A stretch of DNA of 16,153 bases, from positions 1 through 16,153 of the forward strand of contig WFUL01000254.1 in NCBI GenBank assembly GCA_015484985.1. Direction: 5' to 3'. Below are positions 7,164 to 14,397 of this stretch, piece after piece. Position 1 is the stretch's first letter, and every line of letters starts with the position of its first letter. The DNA comes from Anaerolineales bacterium. GTDB taxonomy: Bacteria; Chloroflexota; Anaerolineae; Anaerolineales; DRMV01. The notes beneath the pieces were generated by a model, which saw only the letters and a program-made list of their open reading frames with translations, ran no database searches and was not told where the DNA came from. The translations under genes were made by a program, and so were the position numbers.

Positions 7164-7872
7164 CCCGGCTCCGGGGTTGGTCCCCTACCGAAGGCGGTAT
7201 CTCCGCCGCGTTGGATCGACGAACCGCGATTTTTCGCCCGACGAACTGGCCCGACACATCCTCACCCGCTCCGGAAGGAGTTGGGACAGCCTGCCCAGCG
7301 AGTGGACCTTAGAGGAGGTTGACCTGGAGGCCCTGCGGGAGGCGGTGATGAACGCCCTCATCCACCGGGATTACACCTATCCGGAAGACATCCAGATTCG
7401 CCTGGAAGAAGACCGCCTAGAGGTCTGGATTCCGGGCGAACAGCCCCCACCTCTGACGCCGGAGGCGCTTTACAGCCCGCACTCGTCGGTGCTTCGCAAC
7501 CCGCTCATCGCTCAAGCCTTCTACTTTGCCGGTCTGGGGCTCGGGCACCACGCGCATCATCCGCCTCTGCCGTGAGCAGGGGCTGCCAGACCCCGATTTC
7601 GCTAACTGGCAGGACGGCTTCCGGGTGATCTTCCTGCAAGACCCTTACACGCCGGAGTGGCTGCGGCAGCTGGGCCTGAGCGAACGGCAGATCAAGGCCG
7701 TGCTGTACGTGAAGGAACATGCGGAATCTCGAACCGCGACTACAGACGGATGACAGGGGTCTCGGATGAAACGGCCCGGCAGGAACCCATGGCTTTGGTG
7801 AAGCGGAATTTGTTTCAAGTTCAGGGGAGGGGGAGGGTAACCAGATATATACTCAAGAGGCTTGGCGATTAA
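7081..7872 (+). pseudogene. AlbA_2 / HATPase_c_4 (Schlafen-like) protein remnant of the RM locus
   Basis: Proteins of this type, with an AlbA_2 domain, an ATP-binding domain with an HRDY motif and a C-terminal winged helix, often sit inside type I RM operons. Here three reading frames are needed. The first runs from 7081 with LGITPTIRVIEMHGLPVVEI, an in-frame TGA at 7156-7158, then GLVPYRRRYLRRVGSTNRDF and LREAVMNALIHRDYTYPEDI to FYFAG. A shift near 7531 gives WGSGTTRIIRLCREQGLPDP (ending 7753). A second shift near 7720 gives ISNRDYRRMTGVSDETAR and the wHTH end at 7872. The N-terminal part of AlbA_2 is missing, replaced by HsdM. The linker between the AlbA_2 and HRDY parts also seems deleted. 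The open stretches at 7177-7575 and 7526-7753 could be called as separate hypothetical genes. Confidence 0.8.
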
Positions 7873-7913
7873 TTGGCATTTTCTTGGCGACATGAAGGGA
7901 TGAAGCGAAGATG

Positions 7914-8278
7914 ATGTCTGAGCGGCGAACCGCAACGCAACGAACTGGGTCGCTGCCCCTAGGCTACCGCATGACCGAACTCGGCCCCCTGCCCGAAGAG
8001 TGGTGGGTGGTGTGGTTGGGAGAGGTGGCCACAGTCAGGTATGGAAAGGCTAGACCCAAAGAGACGGGAATTTTCCGGTGATTGGCTCAGGTGGGGTATA
8101 CGCGTGGACTAAAAGAGCCTTGGTTGACTTTCCTACTTTGGCCATTGGGCGCAAGGGCACGGTTGGAACAGTTTGGTTGCAAGAGCAACCTTGCTGGCCT
8201 TCTGATACCACGTTTTACCAGGTGTGGAGAACGGACGGCCTGGATCACAGTTTTGTATTAGGACTTACGCGGTTGTAA
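7914..8278 (+). pseudogene. Type I RM specificity subunit HsdS, N-terminal fragment with frameshift
   Basis: HsdS reads the DNA target through two target-recognition domains. From the ATG at 7914 the frame gives a typical N-terminal lead-in (MTELGPLPEEWWVVWLGEVA then TVRYGKARPKETG) and ends at a TGA at 8079-8081. In the next frame homology resumes at once with PVIGSGGVYAWTKRALVDFP, IGRKGTVGTVWLQEQPCWPS and DTTFYQVW, ending at 8278. A single-base loss in the GGGAATTTT stretch at about 8066-8074 explains the shift. Only about 120 residues of a protein normally near 400 remain: no second recognition domain and no conserved repeats. The fragment is silent or non-functional. The 95-bp repeat starts 23 bp later. 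Confidence 0.8.
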
Positions 8279-8301
8279 ATGTTGATGTAATACGTAACTC
8301 C

Positions 8302-8396
8302 TCAAATCCTAATCATCGATGCTTCGGACTCCATTTGTTTGTCCTGGCGGGTAAAAGATGCCTTCGCATAGGCCTCCGCGACGCCAGGACCGCGAG
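8302..8396 (+). repeat. 95-bp dispersed repeat, copy 1
   Basis: It matches the reverse complement of 12759-12853 with 7 differences in 95 positions, six of them transitions. Starting at TCAAAT and ending at CGCGAG, it contains GTCCTGGCG...CGCCAGGAC, a perfect 9-bp inverted repeat around a 32-nt interior with a further GCCT...AGGC stem. It lies between the HsdS remnant and the 3' end of comM. The segment is open in one frame, but the pattern of differences does not argue for a conserved protein. Confidence 0.85.
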
Positions 8397-8509
8397 ATAA
8401 TCGGTAGATCTTTTTCACGGCGGTTCTGTGCCCAGTCAGGCCCACGCGAGACTCCCCCTGTCCCTTTCAAGAAAAGCGCCTCTACCCTCCATCCAAAGTT
8501 CTTGTCTAC

Positions 8510-10027
8510 TCAGTCCCATTTGGGCCGGTACTGCAGGGCTTCGGCCAGGTGGTGAGCCTGAATTTCGGCCGAACCCTCCAGGTCCGCGATGGTACGGGCC
8601 ACCTTGAGCACCCGGTGGTAACCGCGTGCGGTGAGGCCTAACTGACGCGCGGCCTGTTGCATCAAGGCCTCGCCGGCCGCATCCAACCGGCAATAGCGCT
8701 CGACTTCTCCCGGTCCCATGTCGGCATTACAGGTCAACCCCGTATCCCGAAACCGCTCCCGCTGGCGTTCTCGCGCGGCTTCCACCCGGGCCTGGATGAC
8801 TTCTGAAGGTTCCCCTCGCCGATGGTCCCCCAACTTCTCGTACTCCACCCGGGGAACGTCGATGTAAATGTCAATGCGGTCCAACAGCGGACCCGAAATG
8901 CGCCGGCGGTAGCGATGCACCGCGGCAGGTGAACAGGTACAGGCCCGGACCGCATCCCCGTAATAGCCGCAGGGACAGGGGTTCATGGCCGCGACCAGCA
9001 TAAAATTGGCCGGAAAGGTGACCGAACCCTGGGCCCGGCTGATGGTCACCACCCGGTCTTCCATGGGTTGGCGGAGCACTTCCAGCACCCGGGGGCTGAA
9101 CTCCGGCAGCTCGTCGAGGAAGAGGACGCCGCGATGGGCCAGGGAAATCTCCCCCGGTTGGGGCCAGTTGCCACCACCCACCAGGCCGGCGTGGGAGATG
9201 GTGTGGTGAGGCGCGCGGAAGGGTCGCCAGGTCATCAAAGGCGTATCCGGCGGGATCTGGTCCGCGACGGAGTAAATGCGGGTCACGTCCAGGGCCTCGT
9301 CCACCATCATCCGGGGGAGGATGCCCGGTAGCGCCCGGGCCAGCAAGGTTTTGCCCGCGCCCGGAGGCCCCACCATGAGCACGTTATGCCCTCCGGCCGC
9401 CGCGACCTCCAGGGCCCGCTTGGCGTGTTCCTGCCCCTTGATGTCCGCGAAATCCACTTGAGCCCGTGCGGGAGGCAGTTCCGACAAGCGCAAAGGGGGA
9501 TGAGGCTCCAGCGTGTTCCGGCCGGTGAGATGCGCCACCAACTGGCCCAGGGAGTTGACGGGATACACCTCGATATCTGGAATCAGCGCGGCCTGGGCCG
9601 CGTCTTCCGCGGGCACGTATAGACGTCGAAAGCCCTGCTGACGTGCCGTGGCTGCAATGGGCAGCGCCCCCCGAATGTGACGCACCCGACCATCCAGGGC
9701 CAGTTCGCCCACTACCAGAGCATCTTCCATTACGTCCGGCGGCAGCTGGCCTGAAGCCATGAGGACACCCAACGCGATGGGCAGGTCGTAAACCGGCCCG
9801 GCCTTACGCACCGCGGCCGGTGCCAGGTTCACGGTCAAACGCTGCCGGGGCACGGCGAACCCGCTATTACGCAACGCGGACGAAACCCGCTCTCGGCTCT
9901 CCTGGACGGAGGTATCCGGAAGGCCCACGATGACCATGCCCCCATATCCCCGCCCTCGATCCACCTCCACTTCGACGATGACACCCTCAAGACCCAACAA
10001 GGCGCAGGAATACACTCGCGTGGTCAT
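8510..10027 (-). CDS. comM: YifB/ComM family Mg chelatase-like AAA+ ATPase
   Basis: ComM is a hexameric AAA+ helicase that promotes branch migration and integration of heteroduplex DNA during natural transformation. YifB homologues occur widely, also in non-competent species. The 505-residue product starts MTTRVYSCALLGLEGVIVEV, has the S5/Lon-like N-terminal domain with GLPDTSVQESRERV, then the Walker A GPPGAGKT at 220-227, Walker B GVLFLDELPEF, and a cysteine cluster MNPCPCG...ACTCSP typical of the family and likely zinc-binding. The C-terminal domain ends with TARGYHRVLKVARTIADLEG. A GTGAGGTGG ribosome site precedes the ATG. It lies 113 bp downstream of clpC on the same strand, so read-through from clpC is possible. 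Length is normal. Confidence 0.95.
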   Translation of the reverse strand: MTTRVYSCALLGLEGVIVEVEVDRGRGYGGMVIVGLPDTSVQESRERVSSALRNSGFAVPRQRLTVNLAPAAVRKAGPVYDLPIALGVLMASGQLPPDVMEDALVVGELALDGRVRHIRGALPIAATARQQGFRRLYVPAEDAAQAALIPDIEVYPVNSLGQLVAHLTGRNTLEPHPPLRLSELPPARAQVDFADIKGQEHAKRALEVAAAGGHNVLMVGPPGAGKTLLARALPGILPRMMVDEALDVTRIYSVADQIPPDTPLMTWRPFRAPHHTISHAGLVGGGNWPQPGEISLAHRGVLFLDELPEFSPRVLEVLRQPMEDRVVTISRAQGSVTFPANFMLVAAMNPCPCGYYGDAVRACTCSPAAVHRYRRRISGPLLDRIDIYIDVPRVEYEKLGDHRRGEPSEVIQARVEAARERQRERFRDTGLTCNADMGPGEVERYCRLDAAGEALMQQAARQLGLTARGYHRVLKVARTIADLEGSAEIQAHHLAEALQYRPKWD

Positions 10028-10140
10028 CCCGCCACCTCACGCTTTGAGGGATACAAGTACACCATAATCGAGCGGTGAACCCGCCCGCACCCAGTTCGCT
10101 TATGGGGGAAAAGCGACCCCGTCCAGGGCCGCCGGAAAGG

Positions 10141-12624
10141 CTACAGGGTCTCCGCGCTCAAGGACGACGCCGAGGCCGCGGTCACCGCTTCGCCCCGGGC
10201 ATTGGAGAGCACCAACTGTCCCTCTTCCACATCTACCAGTACCTGGTCGCCAGGCTGGAATGTGCCCTGAAGGAGCGCGACGGCCAGAGGGCCTTCGATG
10301 TATTTCTGAATGAGCCGCTGTAGCGGCCGTGCTCCGTAAAGGGGGTCATGTCCCTTTTCGGCCAGCCAAGCACGCGCGACCTCCGTCCAGGCCAGATCCA
10401 GGTCCTGATCCGCCAGTCGTGCCCGCAGGTCTTCCAGTTGCAGGTCCACAATCTGGAGCATGGCCTCCTGGCTCAGGGAGGAGAAAACGATGATTTCATC
10501 CACCCGGTTCAGGAACTCCGGCCGGAAAGTCTCCTTCAAGGCCTTACGGATTTTCTCTTCCAACTGCCGGTCGGCCAGGTCGCTTTCGGCATCCACAAAG
10601 CCCAGGCGCCCTCCCCGCCGCACCAGCTCCGTACCCAGGTTGCTGGTCATGATGACCACCGTGTTCCGGAAGTCCACGGTGCGTCCCTGCCCGTCGGTCA
10701 AGCGACCCTCGTCCAGAATTTGCAAGAGTACGTTCCAGACTCGCGGGTGGGCCTTCTCGATTTCATCGAAGAGAATGACCCGGTAGGGCCGCCGCCGCAC
10801 GGCCTCCGTCAGTTGGCCGCCTTCCTCATACCCCACGTATCCCGGGGGAGCGCCAAACAGCCGGGCGATGGAATGTTCCTCCCGGTACTCGCTCATGTCG
10901 ATGCGTACCAGGGCATCTTCGTCGTCGAACAAGATTTCGGCCAGGGCCTTGGCCATCAGAGTCTTCCCCACCCCGGAAGGCCCGATAAAGATGAAGGAAC
11001 CGATGGGACGCTTGGGATTCTTGAGGCCTGCCCGCGCCCGTCGAATGGCGTCGGCCAGGGCCCGGATGGCCTCCTCCTGACCCACCACTCGACGACGCAG
11101 CAAATCCTCCAGATGGAGGAGCCGTTCCCGTTCCTCGGCCAGGAGTTGAGCCACCGGGATACCCGTCCATTCGGAGACCACCTGGGCCACCGCGTCCGCG
11201 TCCACCACTTCATCCACCCCCTGGGCCTCTTTCCACGCCTGGAACACCTCCTCCCACTGCTTTTCCAGGTGCAGGCGTTGAACCTTGAATTGGGCCATAC
11301 GCTCATACTCGTGATGTTGGGCGGCCTCGTCCTCAGCCTCTTGAAGTCGTGCGATTTGGTTCCGCAATTCCCGCAGTTCCGGGGGCAGGGAATGGAGCTG
11401 TACCCGGCGCTTGGCCGCGGCTTCGTCCAGCAAATCGATGGCTTTGTCGGGAAGATGGCGGTCCGGGATATAACGGGCGGCCAGCCGGGCCGCCGCGACC
11501 AAAGCTTCGTCGGTAAACCGCACCCCATGATGGGCCTCGTAACGCTCCTTGAGTCCCCGGAGCATTTCAATGGTCTCTTCGACCGAAGGTTCTTCCACGT
11601 AAATGGGGGCAAAACGTCGTTCCAGCGCGGCGTCCTTTTCGATGTACTTGTGGTATTCCTCCGGTGTAGTAGCACCGATGCACTGCAGCTCTCCCCGCGC
11701 CAGGGCCGGCTTGAGAATATTGGCCGCGTCCAGCGCGCCTTGAGCCGCTCCTGCACCCACCACAGTGTGAAGTTCGTCGATGAAAAGAATGATCTCGCCC
11801 TGGGAGTCCCGAATCTCCTCCATGACGGCCTTCAGGCGCTCTTCAAAGTCGCCCCGGAATCGCGCGCCCGCGATGAGCGCAGCCAAATCCAGGGCCACCA
11901 CCCGTTTCCCCAAGAGTAAATCCGGAACGTCTTCGGCCACAATCCGCTGGGCCAGTCCCTCAACGATGGCCGTCTTCCCTACACCGGCCTCACCGATGAG
12001 CACCGGATTGTTTTTGGTCCGCCGGCAGAGGACTTGAATCACCCGCTGAATCTCCGTCTCACGGCCGATAACGGGGTCCAGTTTACCCTCCCGGGCCATC
12101 TGGGTCAGGTCGCGTGTGAACTTTTCCAGGGTGCGATACTTGCCTTCGGCCTGACGGCTGGTGACCCGTTTACCCCCGCGCACGTGGCGAATGGCCTCAT
12201 ACACCCGACCCTTCGTCACGCCGAATTCTCGCAGCAAACGGGTCGACGGCGAATGGGGTTCGTTGAGGATGGCCAGAAGGAGATGTTCCGTGGAGATAAA
12301 CTGGTCGCCCAGCTTATTGGCCTCCAGATGGGCCATATCCGTCATACGCTTCACCCGGGGAGTGACGAAAATCTGCCCCATACCTCGACCGTACACGCCC
12401 GCTTTAGGCGAGGTGCGAAGGAGGGAGTCCAAACGGTCTCGTAGCGCATCCACATCCACACCCAAAAAAGACAGGATGCGGGGCACCGTTCCGTTTTTCT
12501 GTTCCAGCAAGGCTAAAAGGATGTGCTCAGTATCTAGTTGGGTATGGCCATAACGTTGGAGCAATTCCACAGCCCGTTGAGCAGCCTCTTGAGCCTGCTC
12601 GGTAAACCGATCGAAGCGAATCAT
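10141..12624 (-). CDS. clpC: ClpC-type Hsp100 AAA+ unfoldase
   Basis: ClpC unfolds substrates and feeds them to ClpP for degradation. The ATG at 12624 is chosen because it gives the canonical MIRFDRFTEQAQEAAQRAVE and has GGGGAGGACAGGA just upstream. The frame stays open to 12744, but that extension shows no homology. The 827-residue product has two Clp N-repeats (about 3-70 and 80-145), AAA-1 with Walker A GEAGVGKT (211-218) and Walker B FIDELH, a short middle domain (about 410-470) as in ClpC rather than ClpB, and AAA-2 with Walker A GPSGVGKT (548-555) and Walker B ILFDEIEKAH. The tripeptide LGF at 674-676 lies where ClpP-docking loops carry [ILV]G[FL], so it should partner ClpP. No clpP or adaptor gene is in the window. 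Confidence 0.95.
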   Translation of the reverse strand: MIRFDRFTEQAQEAAQRAVELLQRYGHTQLDTEHILLALLEQKNGTVPRILSFLGVDVDALRDRLDSLLRTSPKAGVYGRGMGQIFVTPRVKRMTDMAHLEANKLGDQFISTEHLLLAILNEPHSPSTRLLREFGVTKGRVYEAIRHVRGGKRVTSRQAEGKYRTLEKFTRDLTQMAREGKLDPVIGRETEIQRVIQVLCRRTKNNPVLIGEAGVGKTAIVEGLAQRIVAEDVPDLLLGKRVVALDLAALIAGARFRGDFEERLKAVMEEIRDSQGEIILFIDELHTVVGAGAAQGALDAANILKPALARGELQCIGATTPEEYHKYIEKDAALERRFAPIYVEEPSVEETIEMLRGLKERYEAHHGVRFTDEALVAAARLAARYIPDRHLPDKAIDLLDEAAAKRRVQLHSLPPELRELRNQIARLQEAEDEAAQHHEYERMAQFKVQRLHLEKQWEEVFQAWKEAQGVDEVVDADAVAQVVSEWTGIPVAQLLAEERERLLHLEDLLRRRVVGQEEAIRALADAIRRARAGLKNPKRPIGSFIFIGPSGVGKTLMAKALAEILFDDEDALVRIDMSEYREEHSIARLFGAPPGYVGYEEGGQLTEAVRRRPYRVILFDEIEKAHPRVWNVLLQILDEGRLTDGQGRTVDFRNTVVIMTSNLGTELVRRGGRLGFVDAESDLADRQLEEKIRKALKETFRPEFLNRVDEIIVFSSLSQEAMLQIVDLQLEDLRARLADQDLDLAWTEVARAWLAEKGHDPLYGARPLQRLIQKYIEGPLAVALLQGTFQPGDQVLVDVEEGQLVLSNARGEAVTAASASSLSAETL

Positions 12625-12663
12625 CACGTTCCTGTCCTCCCCATGAGCGAAAAGGTCACCGTC

Positions 12664-12669
12664 ATTATA
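12664..12669 (-). promoter_or_regulatory. Probable -10 element for clpC
   Basis: The minus strand reads TATAAT 39 nt upstream of the clpC ATG. No good -35 is found at 16-18 bp. Instead the spacer region is occupied by a tandem ACCTCGG repeat, which may mean the promoter depends on, or is controlled by, a bound factor. Confidence 0.5.
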
Positions 12670-12676
12670 AGCGAAA

Positions 12677-12694
12677 ACCTCCGAGGTCCGAGGT
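12677..12694. promoter_or_regulatory. Candidate operator: palindrome plus tandem heptad at clpC promoter
   Basis: On the plus strand ACCTCcGAGGT (12677-12687) is a palindrome and CCGAGGT is repeated twice head-to-tail (12681-12687 and 12688-12694). It sits just upstream of the clpC -10. It is neither the CIRCE element nor the CtsR heptad GGTCAAA, so any regulator is unknown. Confidence 0.35.
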
Positions 12695-12758
12695 GGAAAT
12701 AGGGTCTTTGAGCTCATTTGACGACCGACGGTCCATCCCTTCATCCTTTCATCTTTCC

Positions 12759-12853
12759 CTCACGGTCCTGGAGTCGCGAAGGCCTACGCGAAGGCATCTT
12801 TTACCTGCCAGGACAAACAAGTGGAGTCCGAAGCATCGATGATTAGAATTTGA
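12759..12853 (-). repeat. 95-bp dispersed repeat, copy 2 (inverted relative to copy 1)
   Basis: This is the reverse complement of copy 1 at 8302-8396 with 88 of 95 positions identical. Its internal inverted repeat is shortened to 7 bp (GTCCTGG...CCAGGAC) because two stem positions changed. It lies 89 bp upstream of the clpC -10 and 51 bp before the ruvX -10. Flanking bases differ completely from those of copy 1, which fixes both edges. Confidence 0.85.
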
Positions 12854-12904
12854 AAAACGCCTGACCTCAGACCAAAAAAACGTGTCTTCCCCCTGCCCGC
12901 TCTG

Positions 12905-12910
12905 TATAAT
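12905..12910 (+). promoter_or_regulatory. Probable -10 element for ruvX
   Basis: TATAAT at 12905-12910 lies 61 nt before the ruvX ATG. The hexamer at the 17-bp -35 position (about 12882-12887, GTGTCT) is poor. The promoter would give a leader of about 55 nt containing the hairpin at 12943-12960. Confidence 0.5.
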
Positions 12911-12942
12911 GAGAGGGCTGTACACACCCACAGGGTAATCGG

Positions 12943-12963
12943 CTTGTTCGCAGGAACAAGGAG
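12943..12963 (+). promoter_or_regulatory. Leader hairpin touching the ruvX ribosome binding site
   Basis: CTTGTTC (12943-12949) and GAACAAG (12954-12960) form a perfect 7-bp stem with a GCAG tetraloop. The 3' arm ends inside the AAGGAG ribosome site (12958-12963), with the ATG at 12972. The fold could limit ribosome access, for example depending on temperature. This is an inference. Confidence 0.4.
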
Positions 12964-12971
12964 ACGACATC

Positions 12972-13394
12972 ATGGCGCGCATTCTGGCCGTGGATCCGGG
13001 AGAGAAGTACATTGGCATTGCCATTAGCGACCCGACGGGAACTCTAGCCCGTCCTCTAACCATTTTGCGCCACCGATCCCGGGCCAAAGATGCGGAGGCC
13101 ATTCTGGAACTGGCCCGGGCGTACAATGTGGAACGCATCATCATCGGCTGGGCCACCGATTCCGAAGGCAGACCCACCACATTGCAGGCCCGCCGGGCCG
13201 CGAACCTGGCCAAGGCTCTACGGGGACGCAGTTCCATCCCCGTGGTGCTGTGGGACGAGTCCTTCACCACCAAGGACATTTACTCCCTGTGGGCCTGGAT
13301 TGGACGCCGACGACGTCGTTCGGACCGCCCCGATGCTTCGGCTGCCGCCCTTTTGCTTCAATCCTACTTAGACGCTCAACCCCAAAGAGTCTGA
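12972..13394 (+). CDS. ruvX: RuvX/YqgF-family Holliday junction resolvase-like nuclease
   Basis: YqgF/RuvX has an RNase H-like fold. It is linked to 16S rRNA 5' maturation in Escherichia coli and has Holliday-junction nuclease activity in other species. The 140-residue product has the expected catalytic acidic positions: D8 in LAVDPGEKYIGIAISDP, Glu in VLWDESFTTKD (usually DERLTT), and Asp in RPDASAAALLLQSYLD. The usual GLPxxxDG loop is changed here to GWATDSEG, still followed by a normal QARRAANLAKAL helix. AAGGAG precedes the ATG by 8 nt. Length is normal. It has its own -10 and runs divergently from clpC. The next gene starts 120 bp later, so co-transcription is possible but not shown. Confidence 0.92.
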   Translation: MARILAVDPGEKYIGIAISDPTGTLARPLTILRHRSRAKDAEAILELARAYNVERIIIGWATDSEGRPTTLQARRAANLAKALRGRSSIPVVLWDESFTTKDIYSLWAWIGRRRRRSDRPDASAAALLLQSYLDAQPQRV

Positions 13395-13514
13395 GGTCCA
13401 CCCCCGTCGCCAGGGAGGCTGCGTCGAATCTGGCATATGTGCTTGGCCAGGGATATGGACAATCCCACGGTTCCCCAATTGCCTCGTCGTCGGATCCTTT
13501 TGTGAGGCCGAATC

Positions 13515-14387
13515 ATGACGGCTTTGTCTGTTCCTCCCGTTCTCTCCTGGTACGAAGTGCGCCCCCTGATGGAGGCCCGTCAGCAGGGCAGGACCACAGT
13601 GGAGACCTCTCCGGACCTGGGCCGGCGCCGGGTTTGGGTCACCCTGGATGCGCGCGGCGTCCACTTCCCCGGGGAGTGGTTGCTTACCTGGGAAGAGGCC
13701 GAAACTATTCTGGCTCATCCTAACCTGTGCTATCGCCTGACCCCGGAGGGTATCCAGCCTTTACAGGCCTTCTCCGAGCTCACGGGTCGCGCGGTACAGC
13801 TGTATCCTACAGGCCGCGCGCCTACTGTGCTGCTTTCGGGCATCGCCATGCACCGGGTGCGCGGAACAGACCCCTGGACGGATACCCAACACAAAATACG
13901 CGCCGCACGCCCCCGGGGTTGGGTCCTGGATACCTGTATGGGTTTGGGTTACACGGCCATCCAGGCCGCTTACCGGGCGGAGCGGGTGGTCACTGTGGAA
14001 CTGGACCCCGCCGTCTGGGAACTGGTCCGGGCCAATCCCTGGTCCCAGGAACTCTTCTCCCGTGACAACATTCTCAAAATCCACGGCGACGTTTACGACC
14101 TGGTGTGGGGGTTCCCTGAGGCCGTGTTTCATGTGGTCATTCACGATCCGCCTCTTTTCTCCTTAGCAGGGGAGCTTTATGGCCGGGATTTTTACCGTGA
14201 ACTCTGGCGGGTGTTGCGTCCAGGAGGGCGTTTGTTCCATTATGTGGGGAACCCCGAAACCCGGATGGGCCGCAACGTGACGCGCGGGGTCATGGAGCGC
14301 CTGCGGGAAGTGGGCTTCCAACACGTCCGAAAAGCCCCTCACGCGTTTGGCGTAATAGCGGTAAAATCGGCGGAAGCCCTCAGGTAG
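13515..14387 (+). CDS. SAM-dependent methyltransferase, archaeal COG2521 type
   Basis: This 290-residue protein has a less conserved N-terminal region (1-95) and a Rossmann methyltransferase domain. Key stretches are SGIAMHRV, SAM motif I VLDTCMGLGYTAIQA (137-151), acidic VVTVELDP, NPWSQELF (174-181), the DPPL catalytic-type motif at 211-214 followed by FSLAGELYGRDFYRELWRVL, and GGRLFHYVGNP. These match from memory the signature of COG2521, a predicted methyltransferase described mainly from archaea. The DPP motif suggests a nitrogen of nucleic acid or protein as target, but the substrate is unknown. The ATG at 13515 has a modest GTGAGG site. The stop lies 10 nt before the M20 peptidase start, whose AGGAGG overlaps this stop codon, so the two are coupled. 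Confidence 0.85.
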   Translation: MTALSVPPVLSWYEVRPLMEARQQGRTTVETSPDLGRRRVWVTLDARGVHFPGEWLLTWEEAETILAHPNLCYRLTPEGIQPLQAFSELTGRAVQLYPTGRAPTVLLSGIAMHRVRGTDPWTDTQHKIRAARPRGWVLDTCMGLGYTAIQAAYRAERVVTVELDPAVWELVRANPWSQELFSRDNILKIHGDVYDLVWGFPEAVFHVVIHDPPLFSLAGELYGRDFYRELWRVLRPGGRLFHYVGNPETRMGRNVTRGVMERLREVGFQHVRKAPHAFGVIAVKSAEALR

Positions 14388-14397
14388 GAGGAAACCC

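Larger units (their letters stand above)
12625..12971. other. 347-bp divergent intergenic region between clpC and ruvX
   Basis: From left to right it holds the clpC leader and -10, a tandem heptad (12681-12694), the second copy of the 95-bp repeat, a ruvX -10 at 12905-12910 and a hairpin before the ruvX ribosome site. No gene is supported here: the minus-strand open frame running into ruvX is antisense. Confidence 0.7.

Noticed and set aside
10348..11919. 523-codon plus-strand open frame inside clpC
   Set aside because: It is antisense to the Walker and sensor motifs of clpC, with composition typical of a mirror frame.
12625..12744. N-terminal extension of clpC to 12744
   Set aside because: It is non-homologous and spans the clpC -10. 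MIRFDRFTEQA at 12624 is the family start.
12749..13279. Minus-strand open frame through ruvX and the 95-bp repeat
   Set aside because: It is antisense to ruvX. The repeat part is open in both copies, but 4 of 7 differences alter the peptide, so a conserved protein is not supported.
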